Source: Lysobacter arenosi | GTDB taxonomy: Bacteria; Pseudomonadota; Gammaproteobacteria; Xanthomonadales; Xanthomonadaceae | Length of the DNA: 64,000 bases | Direction of reading: 5' to 3' | Assembly (NCBI RefSeq): GCF_016613475.2 | Contig: NZ_CP071517.1 | Span: 930,001 to 994,000, forward strand | Shown here: piece after piece, positions 1 through 12,383 of the stretch | Position numbering within the stretch: the stretch's first letter is position 1 | How the letters are laid out: the number at the start of each line of letters is the position of its first letter | Translations under genes and position numbers: made by a program | Notes under the pieces: generated by a model | The model's database searches: none | Told to the model about the DNA's origin: nothing | The model's input: the letters and a program-made list of their open reading frames with translations, nothing else

Positions 1-321
1 GGCGCCGGATTCGAGCGTGAGTTCATCGCCCAATGCCTGCGCGACGCCGATGGCTGCATGGTCGAGTTGCGCCAGGCCGGCGAGCAGGCCGACTGGGACC
101 ATGCCCGCGAGCAGGCACACGCGCTCAAGGGCGTGGCCAGCAACCTGGGCCTGAACAAGCTGGCCGCGGTCTCCGGCGAGATCATGCGGCTGCCGGACTG
201 GCAGCTGGCGCGCGAATGGCAGGCCCGGCTCAACGGCCTGGGCGAACGCATGGCGCAGGGCAGGGCGGCGCTCGATGCGCGTGAGCGGCAGCGAGCCTCG
301 CGCGGAGAAGGCGAGCGCTAG
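1..321 (+). CDS. rpfC: C-terminal HPt domain of hybrid sensor kinase RpfC (5' truncated by window)
   Basis: Only the last 106 codons are visible; the gene enters from the left edge and ends with TAG. The visible part is a histidine phosphotransfer domain. The motif HALKGVASNLG, with His at codon 40, is the phospho-accepting helix of HPt domains in hybrid kinases. RpfC is the inner-membrane sensor for the DSF fatty-acid signal; it phosphorylates the c-di-GMP phosphodiesterase RpfG and binds RpfF. The RpfC assignment rests on the convergent rpfF immediately downstream, an arrangement known in Xanthomonas. The sensor, kinase and receiver domains lie outside the window, so another HPt-ending hybrid kinase cannot be fully excluded. 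Confidence 0.85.
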   Translation, partial: GAGFEREFIAQCLRDADGCMVELRQAGEQADWDHAREQAHALKGVASNLGLNKLAAVSGEIMRLPDWQLAREWQARLNGLGERMAQGRAALDARERQRASRGEGER

Positions 322-507
322 GCGGATAGACGGAAAGGGATCCGGCCCGCCGGATTTCCCCTCCTGCGGGCGCTGGTTCCCCTTTGGCTCTTGCGGGTAT
401 TGCTTCGGATACTTCCGGTCAGGCGGGTGCGAACCTGCCTGATGCTCCTGCGTTTCCCCCGTGGATCATTGCCGTGCGGTTTTCTGGCCGTGCTCGGTCA
501 GCCGTTG

Positions 508-1377
508 TCAGGCAGCCCCATTGGCGGCACGCCGCTCCTGCGCCCGCACCAGCCTGTCCATCGTGCGCAGCGACTTGTCGCCCAGCTGCAGCGCGGTGTC
601 CACCCAGACTTCGGTGATGCGCATCATCTCGTCCAGGGTTACGGCCTGGGTCATCTGACGCACCTGGTGCATGGCGGCGCGAGCGTGCGGGATGCGACGG
701 TTGGCGCGAATCACGTCCTCGACTGCCGCCACGCCTTCACCGCGCGGAACCAGCACATCGACCAGACCCATCTTGTGCATTTCCTGGCTGCTGAACATGT
801 TGCCTTCCAGCATCAGCTTCTCGGCCACGTGCGGGGTGACGCGCTTGCACAGGAACGAATAGGCGCCCATGCCCGGGAACAGGTCGAACAGCACTTCCGG
901 CAGGCCCATCAGCACATCTTCTTCGGCGACGATGGTGTGGCAGCTCAGGGCCGCTTCGAAACCACCGCCGAGCGCGTCACCCTGGAGCAGGGCGATGCTG
1001 TGCGCACCGGCGCCCAGCCCGTCGTGGAAGGCATGCACGCCGCGCACGCACTGGCGGGCGTAGGTCAGCAGGCCGTCGCGGTCGCCGGCGCGGATCAGGC
1101 GGCAGAACAGGTCCAAGTCGCCGCCGAGGTTGAAGGCATCGGCGTCGGAGGCCAGGACCACGTGCGGCAGGGTGCTGCCCTTGGCCGCGCGGAAGCGGTC
1201 CGCCAGGCCGCGCTGGTACTGGATGATGTCGTCGACCAGGTCCATCGAGAAGCAGGCGCGACGGCCCGGGACGGCGTCCGCGTGCATGTGGCACCAGTAA
1301 ACGCCGCGATCGGTCTCTTCGACGACCCGCAGGTTGCGGCCGGTGGCAGTGCGGTGGAACGGGTAGACAGCTGACAT
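508..1377 (-). CDS. rpfF: DSF synthase RpfF (crotonase fold)
   Basis: A 289-residue crotonase-family enzyme that makes the diffusible signal factor (cis-2-unsaturated fatty acid) from acyl-ACP by combined dehydratase and thioesterase activity. The two catalytic glutamates described for Xanthomonas RpfF are present at the same numbers: Glu141 in GGGFEAALSCH and Glu161 in GLPEVLFD. The C-terminal segment around KSLRTMDRLVRAQ is also typical of RpfF. The start at 1377 is chosen because GGAGGA lies at 1384-1389, 6 bases upstream; an in-frame ATG at 1443 lacks such a site. The gene lies downstream of rpfB on the same strand with about 180 bases between them, and converges on rpfC. Confidence 0.96.
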   Translation of the reverse strand: MSAVYPFHRTATGRNLRVVEETDRGVYWCHMHADAVPGRRACFSMDLVDDIIQYQRGLADRFRAAKGSTLPHVVLASDADAFNLGGDLDLFCRLIRAGDRDGLLTYARQCVRGVHAFHDGLGAGAHSIALLQGDALGGGFEAALSCHTIVAEEDVLMGLPEVLFDLFPGMGAYSFLCKRVTPHVAEKLMLEGNMFSSQEMHKMGLVDVLVPRGEGVAAVEDVIRANRRIPHARAAMHQVRQMTQAVTLDEMMRITEVWVDTALQLGDKSLRTMDRLVRAQERRAANGAA

Positions 1378-1555
1378 TGCGAATCCTCCGTGGATTAAAA
1401 CCGTCCGGCCGGTCGCGCTGTTCGGGACGGCATTGCGAATCAAGGGGGTGCGTCCGACCGCCCGATTCTATGCCTACAAAAGCAAACGCCCGCAAGGCCG
1501 TCGGGCCGTGCGGGCGTCTGGGGAGGCTGCTGGACGGGCCGGGACCCGGCCAGGA

Positions 1556-3244
1556 TCAGTGAGCGGCGGGGCTCGCGGCCGGGCTGTCGCGCAGTTCGCG
1601 GCGCAGGATCTTGCCAACATTGGTCTTTGGCAGCTCGGTCCGGAACTCGACGAAACGCGGGTGCTTGTAACCGGTCAGGTGCTCGCGGGCGTGGGCCTTG
1701 ACCTGCTCGGCGGTGAGGCTCGGGTCCTTCTTGACGATGACGACCTTGACCGCCTCGCCGGACTTCTCGTCCGGGACGCCGACGGCGGCGACTTCCAGCA
1801 CCCCCGGCATCATCGCGATCACGTCCTCGACCTCGTTGGGGTACACGTTGAAGCCCGAGACCAGGATCATGTCCTTCTTGCGGTCAACGATGAAGAAGAA
1901 GCCCTTCTCGTCCATCCGCGCCATGTCGCCGGTGTGCAGCCAGCCATCGGCGTCGATCACCGCGGCGGTGTCCTCCGGCCGGCGCCAATAGCCCTTCATG
2001 ACCTGCGGACCCTTGATGCACAACTCGCCGACTTCGCCCATCTGCAGCGTCACGCCGTTCTCGTCCTTGACGCAGGCGTCGGTGGACGAGATCGGCAGGC
2101 CGATCGAGCCGTTGTAATCCTTCAGGTCCATCGGGTTGATGCACGCCGCAGGCGAGGTCTCCGTCAGGCCGTAGGCCTCGACCAGGGTCACGCCCGTGAC
2201 CTGCTTCCAGCGTTCGGCGACCGAGCGCTGCACCGCCATGCCGCCGCCCAGGGTCAGGTGCAACCTGGAGAAGTCGACCTGGTCGAAGCCCGGTGTGTTG
2301 AGCAGGCCGTTGAACAGCGTGTTGACGCCGGTGATGGCGGTGAACGGCACGCTCTTGAGCTCCTTGACGAAGCCCTTCATGTCGCGCGGGTTGGTGATCA
2401 TGTAGTTCAGGCCGCCGAACTTCATGAAGACCAGGCCGTTCGCCGTCAATGCGAAGATGTGGTACAGCGGCAGCGCGGTGATGATCACTTCTTCGCCGTA
2501 CTTGACGCCGGTGCCCACCCACATCGCCGCCTGCTGCATGTTGGCGACCAGGTTGCGGTGGGTCAGCATCGCGCCCTTGGCGACGCCGGTGGTGCCGCCG
2601 GTGTACTGCAGGAAGGCGATGTCCTGCGGCGAGATTTCCACCTCGGCCAGGTTGTGGCGCTGGCCCAGCGCCAGTGCGTCACGGAAGCGGATCGCGCCGG
2701 GCAGGTTGTAGTCCGGGACCATCTTCTTGACGTACTTCAGGACGAAGTTCACCACTGCGCCCTTGAGGCCGAGCATGTCGCCAAGGCCAGTGGTGATGAC
2801 CTGCTTGACCTGCGTGTCGGCGATGACTTCCTGCACGGTGTGGGCGAAGTTGTCGAGCACCAGGATCACGTTGGCGCCGGAGTCGACCAGCTGGTGCCGC
2901 AGCTCGCGCGCGGTGTACATCGGATTGGTGTTGACCACCGTCAGGCCGGCACGCAGCACGCCGAACGTGGCGATCGGATACTGCAGGCAGTTGGGCATCA
3001 TGATCGCGACGCGATCGCCCTTCTTGAGCTTCAGCTCGCCCAGCAGGTACGCGGCGAACTGCGCGCTGAGCTGGTCGATTTCGGCATAGGTGAGGGTCTT
3101 GCCGAGGTTGGCGAAGGCCGGCCGGTCGCGATACTTCTCGATCGCGTTTTCCAGCACGGCGACGACGGACGGGAACTCGTCCACATCGATCTCGGCCGCA
3201 ACCCCCTGCGGATACTGGGCCAGCCAAGGACGTTCAAAACTCAT
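1556..3244 (-). CDS. rpfB: Long-chain fatty acyl-CoA ligase RpfB (FadD type)
   Basis: A 562-residue AMP-forming acyl-CoA synthetase. Motifs in order: the P-loop-like YTGGTTGVAKGA near residue 215, YGLTETSP near 360, and SGFNVYPNEVED near 460. In Xanthomonas, RpfB belongs to the DSF locus and acts in fatty-acid activation and DSF turnover. Length matches FadD/RpfB. ATG at 3244 is preceded by GAGGGG; a longer in-frame reading up to 3478 has a low-complexity Arg/Ser-rich leader and is probably not coding. It lies upstream of rpfF on the same strand, as in known rpf loci. A housekeeping FadD role is also possible. Confidence 0.93.
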   Translation of the reverse strand: MSFERPWLAQYPQGVAAEIDVDEFPSVVAVLENAIEKYRDRPAFANLGKTLTYAEIDQLSAQFAAYLLGELKLKKGDRVAIMMPNCLQYPIATFGVLRAGLTVVNTNPMYTARELRHQLVDSGANVILVLDNFAHTVQEVIADTQVKQVITTGLGDMLGLKGAVVNFVLKYVKKMVPDYNLPGAIRFRDALALGQRHNLAEVEISPQDIAFLQYTGGTTGVAKGAMLTHRNLVANMQQAAMWVGTGVKYGEEVIITALPLYHIFALTANGLVFMKFGGLNYMITNPRDMKGFVKELKSVPFTAITGVNTLFNGLLNTPGFDQVDFSRLHLTLGGGMAVQRSVAERWKQVTGVTLVEAYGLTETSPAACINPMDLKDYNGSIGLPISSTDACVKDENGVTLQMGEVGELCIKGPQVMKGYWRRPEDTAAVIDADGWLHTGDMARMDEKGFFFIVDRKKDMILVSGFNVYPNEVEDVIAMMPGVLEVAAVGVPDEKSGEAVKVVIVKKDPSLTAEQVKAHAREHLTGYKHPRFVEFRTELPKTNVGKILRRELRDSPAASPAAH

Positions 3245-3438
3245 CGCGATCCCCTCTCCAATCGCTGTTGATAGCCTTCGGCGATGCGTGTTGCGAATGC
3301 GCCGCCGTACGGTGCTTCCAGCGATTGGAGCATAGGCCCCCAAGGCTGGCAAGGCGCGTGCCGATGCGGCGACGGCGGTCGTATCGGCATGGCAGCATGG
3401 CCGCGACGACAGCGTGGGCAATCGGCATGGGGCAGGGG

Positions 3439-3885
3439 ATGGGGACCACAAACTGGTTTGTGCGGTGCAGCGTGACACTGGTGCTGCTGGTAGTGGCGGC
3501 GTCCGGTTGCAGCCGCACGCCGCCGGAGCAACGCCTTCGACAGACAGTGGAGTCGTTGCAGCAGGGCATCGAGCAACGCGATGCCTCGGTGCTGGACGCA
3601 GTGCTTGCCGAGGATTTCATCGGCCCCGATGCGCTCGACCGCGACGGTGCGGGCAGGATCGCTAGGCTGATGTTCCTGCGTCATCGCCAGATCGGCATGA
3701 AGCTGGGACCGGTGTCGGTGGAGCTTCTGCCCGGCCATGCAACGGCGCGATTCACCGCGGCGTTGACTGGCGGCTCGGGCGAAATGCTGCCAGAGGCCGC
3801 GCAGATCTATGAGGTCGAGACCGGGTGGCGCGAGGAAGATGGGGAGTGGCGGCTGACGAGTGCGACCTGGGTGCCGAAGCTGTAG
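3439..3885 (+). CDS. Small exported lipoprotein, NTF2/SnoaL-like
   Basis: About 148 residues. The N-terminus has a hydrophobic signal sequence ending in a lipobox-like AASGC, so it is probably a lipoprotein. The rest has the length and character of a nuclear-transport-factor-2-like fold: a helical N-terminal half around RQTVESLQQGIEQRD, then beta-rich sequence ending WRLTSATWVPKL. No catalytic motif is seen. The ATG at 3439 is preferred because the signal sequence then begins at once and GGCAGGGG lies just upstream; ATG at 3427 is an alternative. It is divergent from rpfB and convergent with acnA. Its function is unknown. Confidence 0.7.
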   Translation: MGTTNWFVRCSVTLVLLVVAASGCSRTPPEQRLRQTVESLQQGIEQRDASVLDAVLAEDFIGPDALDRDGAGRIARLMFLRHRQIGMKLGPVSVELLPGHATARFTAALTGGSGEMLPEAAQIYEVETGWREEDGEWRLTSATWVPKL

Positions 3886-3889
3886 CAAC

Positions 3890-3923
3890 ACCCGTCATCC
3901 CCGCGTTCGCGGGAATGACGGGT
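3890..3923. repeat. REP-like palindrome, possible bidirectional terminator
   Basis: A near-perfect 34-base palindrome. The arms read ACCCGTCATCCCCGCG and CGCGGGAATGACGGGT around a TT centre. Elements containing GTCATTCCCGCG are dispersed intergenic repeats in many gamma- and betaproteobacteria. It lies between the convergent lipoprotein gene and acnA, 4 bases after the lipoprotein stop. It may end transcription from both sides or be a REP-type element. No second copy was noticed in this window. Confidence 0.6.
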
Positions 3924-3942
3924 CTCTGTCCGCCCAGCAGCG

Positions 3943-6702
<2,760 letters not shown>

Positions 6703-6847
6703 GGGGGAAGCTCCTGGCGTGCTGCTGCTGTGACTGAATGTGGCTGGGAGACCGGTCGATTATCCGCTGCTCGCGTTAAGGCTAGCGGACGATGGTCCGG
6801 AACCTGAATACGCGCCCCTCATTGTGCGCCCGTGCGGCCACGTGCGA

Positions 6848-6876
6848 TTGAGTATGGGTGGTCAGGTATGTATCAT
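6848..6876 (+). promoter_or_regulatory. Predicted sigma-70 promoter of the antitoxin-toxin pair
   Basis: TTGAGT at 6848-6853 and TATCAT at 6871-6876 are 17 bases apart, a good match to -35 and -10 elements. The antitoxin start lies 53 bases further on. Confidence 0.55.
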
Positions 6877-6887
6877 TCATGCATACC
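6865..6887. promoter_or_regulatory. Palindromic operator candidate for the AbrB-type antitoxin
   Basis: GGTATG at 6865-6870 is mirrored by CATACC at 6882-6887 around an AT-rich centre, and the palindrome covers the predicted -10 element. Toxin-antitoxin operons are usually repressed by the antitoxin binding such palindromes, so this is the likely autoregulatory site. It is inferred from position and symmetry only. Confidence 0.5.
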
Positions 6888-6928
6888 GGACCCGGCTGTC
6901 CGAGTCCGTCCGACCGAGGAGGTCCGCC

Positions 6929-7174
6929 ATGGAAGCCATCGTTGCCGAACGAGGCCAGATCACCCTGCCCAAGGCCGTGCGTGATGCGCTGGGCCTGACC
7001 AAGGGCACCCACCTCAAGGTGGAGCTCGAGGGCGGTCGCATCATCCTGCGCAAGAACGTGGACGATGCCATTTCGCGCGCGCGCGGCCGCTTCAAGCTGC
7101 CCGAAGGCGTGACCACCGACGACATCATGCGCGAGCTGCGTGGGCGCGCACCAGGCGATCCGGTGGACGTCTGA
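6929..7174 (+). CDS. AbrB/SpoVT-family antitoxin (VapB type)
   Basis: An 81-residue protein with an N-terminal swapped-hairpin AbrB DNA-binding domain: VAERGQITLPKAVRDALG followed by the beta strand LKVELEGGRIILRK. The C-terminal tail, from about residue 55, probably wraps and inhibits the toxin. ATG at 6929 has a strong GAGGAGG 6 bases upstream; a longer in-frame reading back to 6740 is not supported. The toxin gene starts 4 bases after its stop, so the two are cotranscribed and probably translationally coupled. The pair sits between acnA and acnB, so it may be a transferred addiction module. Confidence 0.88.
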   Translation: MEAIVAERGQITLPKAVRDALGLTKGTHLKVELEGGRIILRKNVDDAISRARGRFKLPEGVTTDDIMRELRGRAPGDPVDV

Positions 7175-7178
7175 CCCT

Positions 7179-7622
7179 ATGACACCCGCCGGCAACACCA
7201 TCGCAATCGACACGTCCGTGCTGATCGACCTGCTCGGCGAGGACGCGAGCATGGCCGATGCCGCGGAACAGTGCGTTCGCGATGCGTTGGCGCAAGGTCC
7301 GGTCGTGCTGTGCGACGTGGTGGTCAGCGAGATTACCGCCGGACTGGGGCATGGCACCGACATCATGGACGTGGTCGAGGAAATGGGGATGCGTTACCTC
7401 CCCGTGGAACGCCGTTCGGCCATCCGCGCGGGCGAAATGCAGCGCCGCTTCAACCAGCGTCGGGCCGCGGGGCAGGGTGGCCAGATCTCGCCGCGCACCG
7501 TACCGGACTTCATCGTCGGCGCTCATGCGCTGCTGCAGTGCGCCGGCCTGATCACACGCGACGCCGGGTTTTTCCGCGATTACTTCAAGGGTCTGAAGAT
7601 CATCGTGCCCAAAGCCTTATAG
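7179..7622 (+). CDS. vapC: VapC-type PIN-domain toxin
   Basis: A 147-residue PIN-domain ribonuclease. The acidic active-site residues are visible: Asp in IDTSVLIDLL near residue 11, Glu in VVSEI near 50, Asp in RTVPDFIVGAHAL near 110 and Asp in ITRDAGFF near 127. VapC toxins cut structured RNA such as initiator tRNA or rRNA and are neutralised by the antitoxin encoded just upstream. ATG at 7179 immediately follows the antitoxin gene. All four acidic positions are present, so it looks active. Confidence 0.9.
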   Translation: MTPAGNTIAIDTSVLIDLLGEDASMADAAEQCVRDALAQGPVVLCDVVVSEITAGLGHGTDIMDVVEEMGMRYLPVERRSAIRAGEMQRRFNQRRAAGQGGQISPRTVPDFIVGAHALLQCAGLITRDAGFFRDYFKGLKIIVPKAL

Positions 7623-7696
7623 AGCGCGACTTCATAGGGCACGACGCTCGCCTGACCGCACTACGCCACAACGACTGAGTTTTTCTGGAGAGAACC

Positions 7697-10282
7697 ATGT
7701 TGGAAACCTACCGCCTTCACGTTGCCGAGCGCGCCGCGCTGGGCATTCCGCCGCTGCCGCTGACCGCTCAGCAGACCGCTGACGTCATCGAGCTGCTGAA
7801 GAACCCGCCGGCGGGTGAGGGAGAGTTCCTTCTCGACCTGATCACCAACCGCGTGCCGGCCGGCGTCGATGACGCCGCCAAGGTCAAGGCCTCGTACCTG
7901 GCCGCCGTGGCCTTTGGTACCGAAGTCAATTCGCTGATCAGCCGCGAGCGCGCGACCGAACTGCTCGGCACCATGCTGGGCGGCTACAACATCCATCCGC
8001 TTGTCGACCTGCTCGACGACGCCCAGGTCGGCGTCATCGCCGCCGAAGCGCTGAAGAAGACGTTGCTGATGTTCGACGCCTTCCACGACGTGCAGGAAAA
8101 GGCCGAGGCCGGCAACGCCAACGCCAAGGCCGTGCTGCAGAGCTGGGCCGACGCCGAATGGTTCACCAGCCGCCCGGAAGTCCCGGCCAGCCTGACCATC
8201 ACCGTCTTCAAGGTGACCGGCGAGACCAACACCGACGACCTGTCGCCGGCACCGGACGCGACCACGCGCCCGGACATCCCGCTGCACGCCCTGGCGATGC
8301 TGAAGAACCGCCGCGAAGGCATCGAGCCGGAAGAAGACGGCAAGCGCGGCCCGGTCAAGTTCATCGAGTCGCTGAAGGACAAGGGCCATCTGGTCGCCTA
8401 CGTCGGCGACGTCGTCGGCACCGGTTCCTCGCGCAAGTCCGCCACCAACTCCGTGCTCTGGTTCACCGGCGAGGACATCCCGTTCATCCCGAACAAGCGC
8501 TTCGGCGGCGTCTGCCTGGGCAGCAAGATCGCTCCGATCTTCTACAACACCATGGAAGACGCCGGCGCGCTGCCGATCGAGCTGGACGTGTCGCAGATGA
8601 ACATGGGCGACGTGGTCGAGCTGCGTCCGTACGAGGGCAAGGCGCTCAAAGACGGCCAAGTCATCGCCGAGTTCTCGGTGAAGTCCGACGTGCTGTTCGA
8701 CGAAGTCCGCGCCGGCGGCCGCATCCCGCTGATCGTCGGCCGCGGGCTGACCGCCAAGGCGCGTGAAGCGCTGGGCCTGGCGCCGTCGACGCTGTTCCGC
8801 CTGCCGTCCAACCCGGTCGACAGCGGCAAGGGTTACTCGCTGGCGCAGAAGATGGTCGGCCGCGCCTGCGGTCTGACCGACGGCACCGGCATCCGCCCGG
8901 GTACCTACTGCGAGCCGAAGATGACCTCGGTGGGTTCGCAGGACACCACCGGCCCGATGACCCGCGACGAGCTCAAGGACCTGGCCTGCCTGGGCTTCTC
9001 GGCCGACCTGGTGATGCAGTCGTTCTGCCACACCGCGGCTTACCCGAAGCCGGTCGACGTCAAGACCCACCACGACCTGCCGGCCTTCATCAGCAACCGT
9101 GGCGGCATCGCCCTGCGTCCGGGCGACGGCGTGATCCACTCCTGGCTCAACCGCATGCTGCTGCCCGACACCGTCGGCACCGGCGGCGACAGCCACACCC
9201 GTTTCCCGGTCGGCATCTCGTTCCCGGCAGGCTCCGGTCTGGTCGCGTTTGCCGCGGCTACCGGCGTGATGCCGCTGGACATGCCCGAGTCGGTGCTGGT
9301 GCGCTTCAAGGGCACCATGCAGCCGGGCGTGACCCTGCGTGACCTGGTCAACGCGATCCCGCTGGCCGCGATCAAGCAGGGCATGCTGACCGTCGCCAAG
9401 CAGGGCAAGAAGAACATCTTCTCCGGCCGCATCCTCGAGATCGAAGGCCTGCCGCAGCTCAAGGTCGAGCAGGCATTCGAGCTGTCCGATGCCTCGGCCG
9501 AGCGTTCGGCTGCCGGCTGCACGGTGAAGCTCGACAAGGAACCGATCATCGAATACCTCACCAGCAACATCACGCTGCTGAAGTGGATGATCGCCGAGGG
9601 TTATGCCGACCCGCGCTCGCTGGCGCGCCGCATCAAGGCGATGGAAGCCTGGCTGGCCAACCCGCAGTTGCTGGAAGGCGATGCCGACGCCGAGTACGCC
9701 GCCGTGATCGACATCGACCTCGACCAGATCGTCGAGCCGATCGTGGCCTGCCCGAACGACCCGGACGACGTGAAGACGCTGTCCGACGTTGCCGGCGCCG
9801 TCATCGACGAGGTCTTCATCGGTTCGTGCATGACCAACATCGGCCACTTCCGTGCCGCCGCCAAGTTGCTGGAAGGCAAGCGCGACATCCCGACCCGCCT
9901 GTGGGTCGCGCCGCCGACCAAGATGGATGCCTCCGAGCTGACCAAGGAAGGCCACTACGGCACCTTCGGCACCGCCGGCGCGCGCATGGAAATGCCGGGC
10001 TGCTCGCTGTGCATGGGCAACCAGGCGCAGGCGCGCGAGGGCGCAACGGTGTTCTCCACCAGCACCCGCAACTTCCCCAACCGCCTGGGTCGCAACACCA
10101 ACGTGTACCTGGGTTCGGCGGAACTGGCGGCGATCTGCTCGCGCCTGGGTCGCATCCCGACCCGCGAGGAGTACATGGCGGACATCGGCGTGATCAACGC
10201 CAAGGGCGCCGAGATCTACCGCTACATGAACTTCGACCAGATCGAGGACTACCGCCAGGTGGCGGAGACCGTCGCAGCCTGA
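7697..10282 (+). CDS. acnB: Bifunctional aconitate hydratase 2 / 2-methylisocitrate dehydratase
   Basis: An 861-residue AcnB, the main TCA-cycle aconitase in most gammaproteobacteria. It has the AcnB architecture: an N-terminal HEAT-like domain, then the swivel domain, then the iron-sulfur domains, the reverse of the AcnA arrangement. Cluster ligands are visible in [11 protein letters not shown] near residue 710 and GCSLCMGNQ near 769-772. ATG at 7697 is preceded by GGAGAGA. An intrinsic terminator follows 28 bases after the stop. Having acnA and acnB side by side, separated only by a toxin-antitoxin pair, is notable. Confidence 0.97.
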   Translation: MLETYRLHVAERAALGIPPLPLTAQQTADVIELLKNPPAGEGEFLLDLITNRVPAGVDDAAKVKASYLAAVAFGTEVNSLISRERATELLGTMLGGYNIHPLVDLLDDAQVGVIAAEALKKTLLMFDAFHDVQEKAEAGNANAKAVLQSWADAEWFTSRPEVPASLTITVFKVTGETNTDDLSPAPDATTRPDIPLHALAMLKNRREGIEPEEDGKRGPVKFIESLKDKGHLVAYVGDVVGTGSSRKSATNSVLWFTGEDIPFIPNKRFGGVCLGSKIAPIFYNTMEDAGALPIELDVSQMNMGDVVELRPYEGKALKDGQVIAEFSVKSDVLFDEVRAGGRIPLIVGRGLTAKAREALGLAPSTLFRLPSNPVDSGKGYSLAQKMVGRACGLTDGTGIRPGTYCEPKMTSVGSQDTTGPMTRDELKDLACLGFSADLVMQSFCHTAAYPKPVDVKTHHDLPAFISNRGGIALRPGDGVIHSWLNRMLLPDTVGTGGDSHTRFPVGISFPAGSGLVAFAAATGVMPLDMPESVLVRFKGTMQPGVTLRDLVNAIPLAAIKQGMLTVAKQGKKNIFSGRILEIEGLPQLKVEQAFELSDASAERSAAGCTVKLDKEPIIEYLTSNITLLKWMIAEGYADPRSLARRIKAMEAWLANPQLLEGDADAEYAAVIDIDLDQIVEPIVACPNDPDDVKTLSDVAGAVIDEVFIGSCMTNIGHFRAAAKLLEGKRDIPTRLWVAPPTKMDASELTKEGHYGTFGTAGARMEMPGCSLCMGNQAQAREGATVFSTSTRNFPNRLGRNTNVYLGSAELAAICSRLGRIPTREEYMADIGVINAKGAEIYRYMNFDQIEDYRQVAETVAA

Positions 10283-10310
10283 TCGGGTTTGCCATGAGTT
10301 GAACAAGGAA

Positions 10311-10333
10311 CCCCGGCAATGCCGGGGTTTTTT
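10311..10333 (+). terminator. Intrinsic terminator of acnB
   Basis: CCCCGGCAATGCCGGGG forms a 7-base-pair stem with a short loop, followed directly by six T. Confidence 0.9.
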
Positions 10334-10449
10334 GTTACGGCCTGGACTGTGCCGTTCATCGCTAACCCCGAAGCTGGCCGACCCCAAGCGTCCAGTGCGT
10401 GACAACAGTCAAGGACTTGCGTCGCGCACTGTCGTTTCATCGCGCGCAG

Positions 10450-11232
10450 TCAGGGGGACAACATGAAGACGCACAAGGGGACGGATCGCGTCGAACAGAC
10501 GCTGCGCTGGATGCTCGCGCTCGCGTTGATCGCGGCGGTGTGCTGGGCCTGGGGGCAGAGCGGCGGGGCGTTCCCGCCGTCGGCCTGACGCGCAGGCCAA
10601 GGAGGGGCATTGCTCAGCCCCAGGTGGTCCTTGACCGCCGCCAGCAACTCGCGCCTGCGCAACAGGAAGTCCCACAGACTGCCGCCGCACTGGCGCCAGA
10701 GCACTGCCGAGCGCACCGCGGCGAGCAGGATCGCGCGCACTTCGGCCACCACCGTGGCCTGGCCGAGGTAGTGCGGATTACCCTGCACCAGCACGCGCGG
10801 ACGCAGGTGGCTCAGGGTTTCCGCGTACAGGCTGCCGAGGGCGGTCATCACGTCCGGGTGAGTGCTGCCACTGCGCTCGGCGTTGCCCGCCTGCGCACGG
10901 ATACCGGCCTGCACGCGCTGGGCCATGTCATCGTCGCGGACAAAGCGACGCTCCAGCTGCAGTACCGCCAGCACCAGGCGCGGCAGCTGCTCGTCGCGCT
11001 GCTGGTTGCTGAAATAGTCGCGCAACAGCGTCAGGCCCGGGCGCACGGCCTCGATGCCTCCGTAGATGGCCGCGGGCGAGGGCGAATCGATCCGGAAGAC
11101 CGAATCCATCGCGGTGCCGAGGATGGCGGCGTTGGCCTGGCCGGTGTCGGCGACCCGCCGCACCTGCGCCAGCGCCTGCACCAGACCGGCCAGCGCCAGC
11201 ACGCGAGTGGACATGGAGTTGCTTTGATTCAT
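10450..11232 (-). CDS. hflD: HflD-family protein with C-terminal extension
   Basis: 260 residues. Residues 1-203 are a typical all-helical HflD, with landmarks [36 protein letters not shown] and [20 protein letters not shown]. HflD is a peripheral membrane protein linked in E. coli to lysogeny control through lambda CII and encoded next to mnmA. The start overlaps the mnmA stop as ATGA, so the two are cotranscribed. Family members usually end near residue 205-213; here the frame stays open for about 55 more residues of low-complexity sequence (10450-10622). That tail overlaps a small plus-strand reading frame and may not be conserved. Confidence 0.85.
   Translation of the reverse strand: MNQSNSMSTRVLALAGLVQALAQVRRVADTGQANAAILGTAMDSVFRIDSPSPAAIYGGIEAVRPGLTLLRDYFSNQQRDEQLPRLVLAVLQLERRFVRDDDMAQRVQAGIRAQAGNAERSGSTHPDVMTALGSLYAETLSHLRPRVLVQGNPHYLGQATVVAEVRAILLAAVRSAVLWRQCGGSLWDFLLRRRELLAAVKDHLGLSNAPPWPARQADGGNAPPLCPQAQHTAAINASASIQRSVCSTRSVPLCVFMLSP
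10463..10588 (+). CDS. Putative 41-residue single-span membrane protein
   Basis: A small reading frame starting ATG at 10463, five bases after AGGGGG, and ending TGA at 10586-10588. The product begins [16 protein letters not shown], has one hydrophobic segment ([15 protein letters not shown], about residues 17-31) and a short polar tail. Third codon positions are almost all G or C, as in real genes here. It lies 130 bases after the acnB terminator and is antisense to the unusual tail of hflD. No family is recognised. It could be a chance frame, but the ribosome-binding site and the membrane-span layout favour a gene. Confidence 0.4.
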   Translation: MKTHKGTDRVEQTLRWMLALALIAAVCWAWGQSGGAFPPSA

Positions 11233-12353
11233 GCAGCTTGAGCCTTCAATCGTTCTTCCAGCGGTGCATCGGTGGTGGCGATGACGGCGCCACCCAGGCA
11301 GACGTCGCCGTCATAGAGGACCAGCGACTGTCCCGGCGTTACCGCACGTTGGGGGCGGGCAAAGCGGACTTCCAGTGTGCCGTCCTCGCGAACGCTCACT
11401 TCGCACGCCTCGTCATGCTGGCGATAGCGCGTCTGCGCGGTGCAGGTGAAGCGGGCCGAGGGCGGGGCGCCGGCGATCCAGTGAGCCGGTTCCGACCGCA
11501 GGGCGTGCGACTGCAGCCAGGGGCTGTCGGCGCCCTGGTCGACGTAGAGCACGTTGCCGGCGACATCCTTGCCGACCACGTACCACGGCGCTGCCTCAAA
11601 GCCACGTACGCCGCCGATGTTGAGACCTTCGCGCTGGCCGAGGGTGAAATAGAACACGCCGGAATGGCGGCCGATCACCTCGCCATCGGGAGTACGCATC
11701 TCGCCTTCGCGCGCCGGCAGGTAGCGACCGAGGAACTCGCGGAAATCGCGCTCGCCGATGAAACAGATGCCGGTCGAGTCCTTCTTGGCCGCGGTGGGCA
11801 GGCCGGCATCGAGTGCCATCTGCCGCACGTCGCGCTTGATCAGTCCGCCCAGCGGGAAACGGGTCGCCGCCAGCTGTGCCTGGCCGAGCTGGTGCAGGAA
11901 ATAGCTCTGGTCCTTGCTGCGGTCCACAGCGCGCAGCAGCAGGTGGCGGCCGGCGGATGCCTCGACCCGGGCGTAGTGGCCGGTGGCGATGTACTGCGCG
12001 CCCAGGTCGCGGGCGGCATCGAGGAAATGCTTGAACTTGATCTCGCGGTTGCACAGCACGTCGGGGTTGGGCGTGCGCCCGGCGGCGTACTCGGCCAGGA
12101 AGTGCTCGAACACGCCGGCCCAGTACTCGCCGGAGAAATCGCGGAAGTGGATCTGGATGCCGAGCCGGCCACTGACCGCAACCGCGTCGCGGCGATCATC
12201 CTCGGCGCGGCAGTCGCCGCTGCCGTCGTCGGCCCAGTTCTGCATGAACAAGCCGGCGATCGGTTCGCCGGCATCGCGCAGGTGCAACGCGGCCACCGAG
12301 GAATCGACACCCCCGGACATGCCGACGATGGTTCTTGCCTGTGCAGCGCTCAT
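11229..12353 (-). CDS. mnmA: tRNA-specific 2-thiouridylase
   Basis: A 374-residue enzyme that uses ATP and relayed persulfide sulfur to form 2-thiouridine at position 34 of Lys, Glu and Gln tRNAs. The PP-loop SGGVDSSVA is at residues 14-22. The catalytic cysteines are in LCNREIKF near residue 102 and [10 protein letters not shown] near 198. Length is that of the family. The gene order Nudix-mnmA-hflD matches E. coli nudJ-mnmA-hflD. It overlaps hflD by 4 bases, and its start lies about 30 bases after the Nudix gene. Confidence 0.97.
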   Translation of the reverse strand: MSAAQARTIVGMSGGVDSSVAALHLRDAGEPIAGLFMQNWADDGSGDCRAEDDRRDAVAVSGRLGIQIHFRDFSGEYWAGVFEHFLAEYAAGRTPNPDVLCNREIKFKHFLDAARDLGAQYIATGHYARVEASAGRHLLLRAVDRSKDQSYFLHQLGQAQLAATRFPLGGLIKRDVRQMALDAGLPTAAKKDSTGICFIGERDFREFLGRYLPAREGEMRTPDGEVIGRHSGVFYFTLGQREGLNIGGVRGFEAAPWYVVGKDVAGNVLYVDQGADSPWLQSHALRSEPAHWIAGAPPSARFTCTAQTRYRQHDEACEVSVREDGTLEVRFARPQRAVTPGQSLVLYDGDVCLGGAVIATTDAPLEERLKAQAA

Positions 12354-12383
12354 GCCAGCGTGCTCATTGCGGCCACGATCTGC

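Noticed and set aside
7661..10405. Long minus-strand open frame of 914 codons opposite acnB
   Set aside because: acnB on the plus strand has complete family motifs. The antisense frame is open only because of the strong G/C third-position bias and has an Arg/His/Val-rich, family-less translation.
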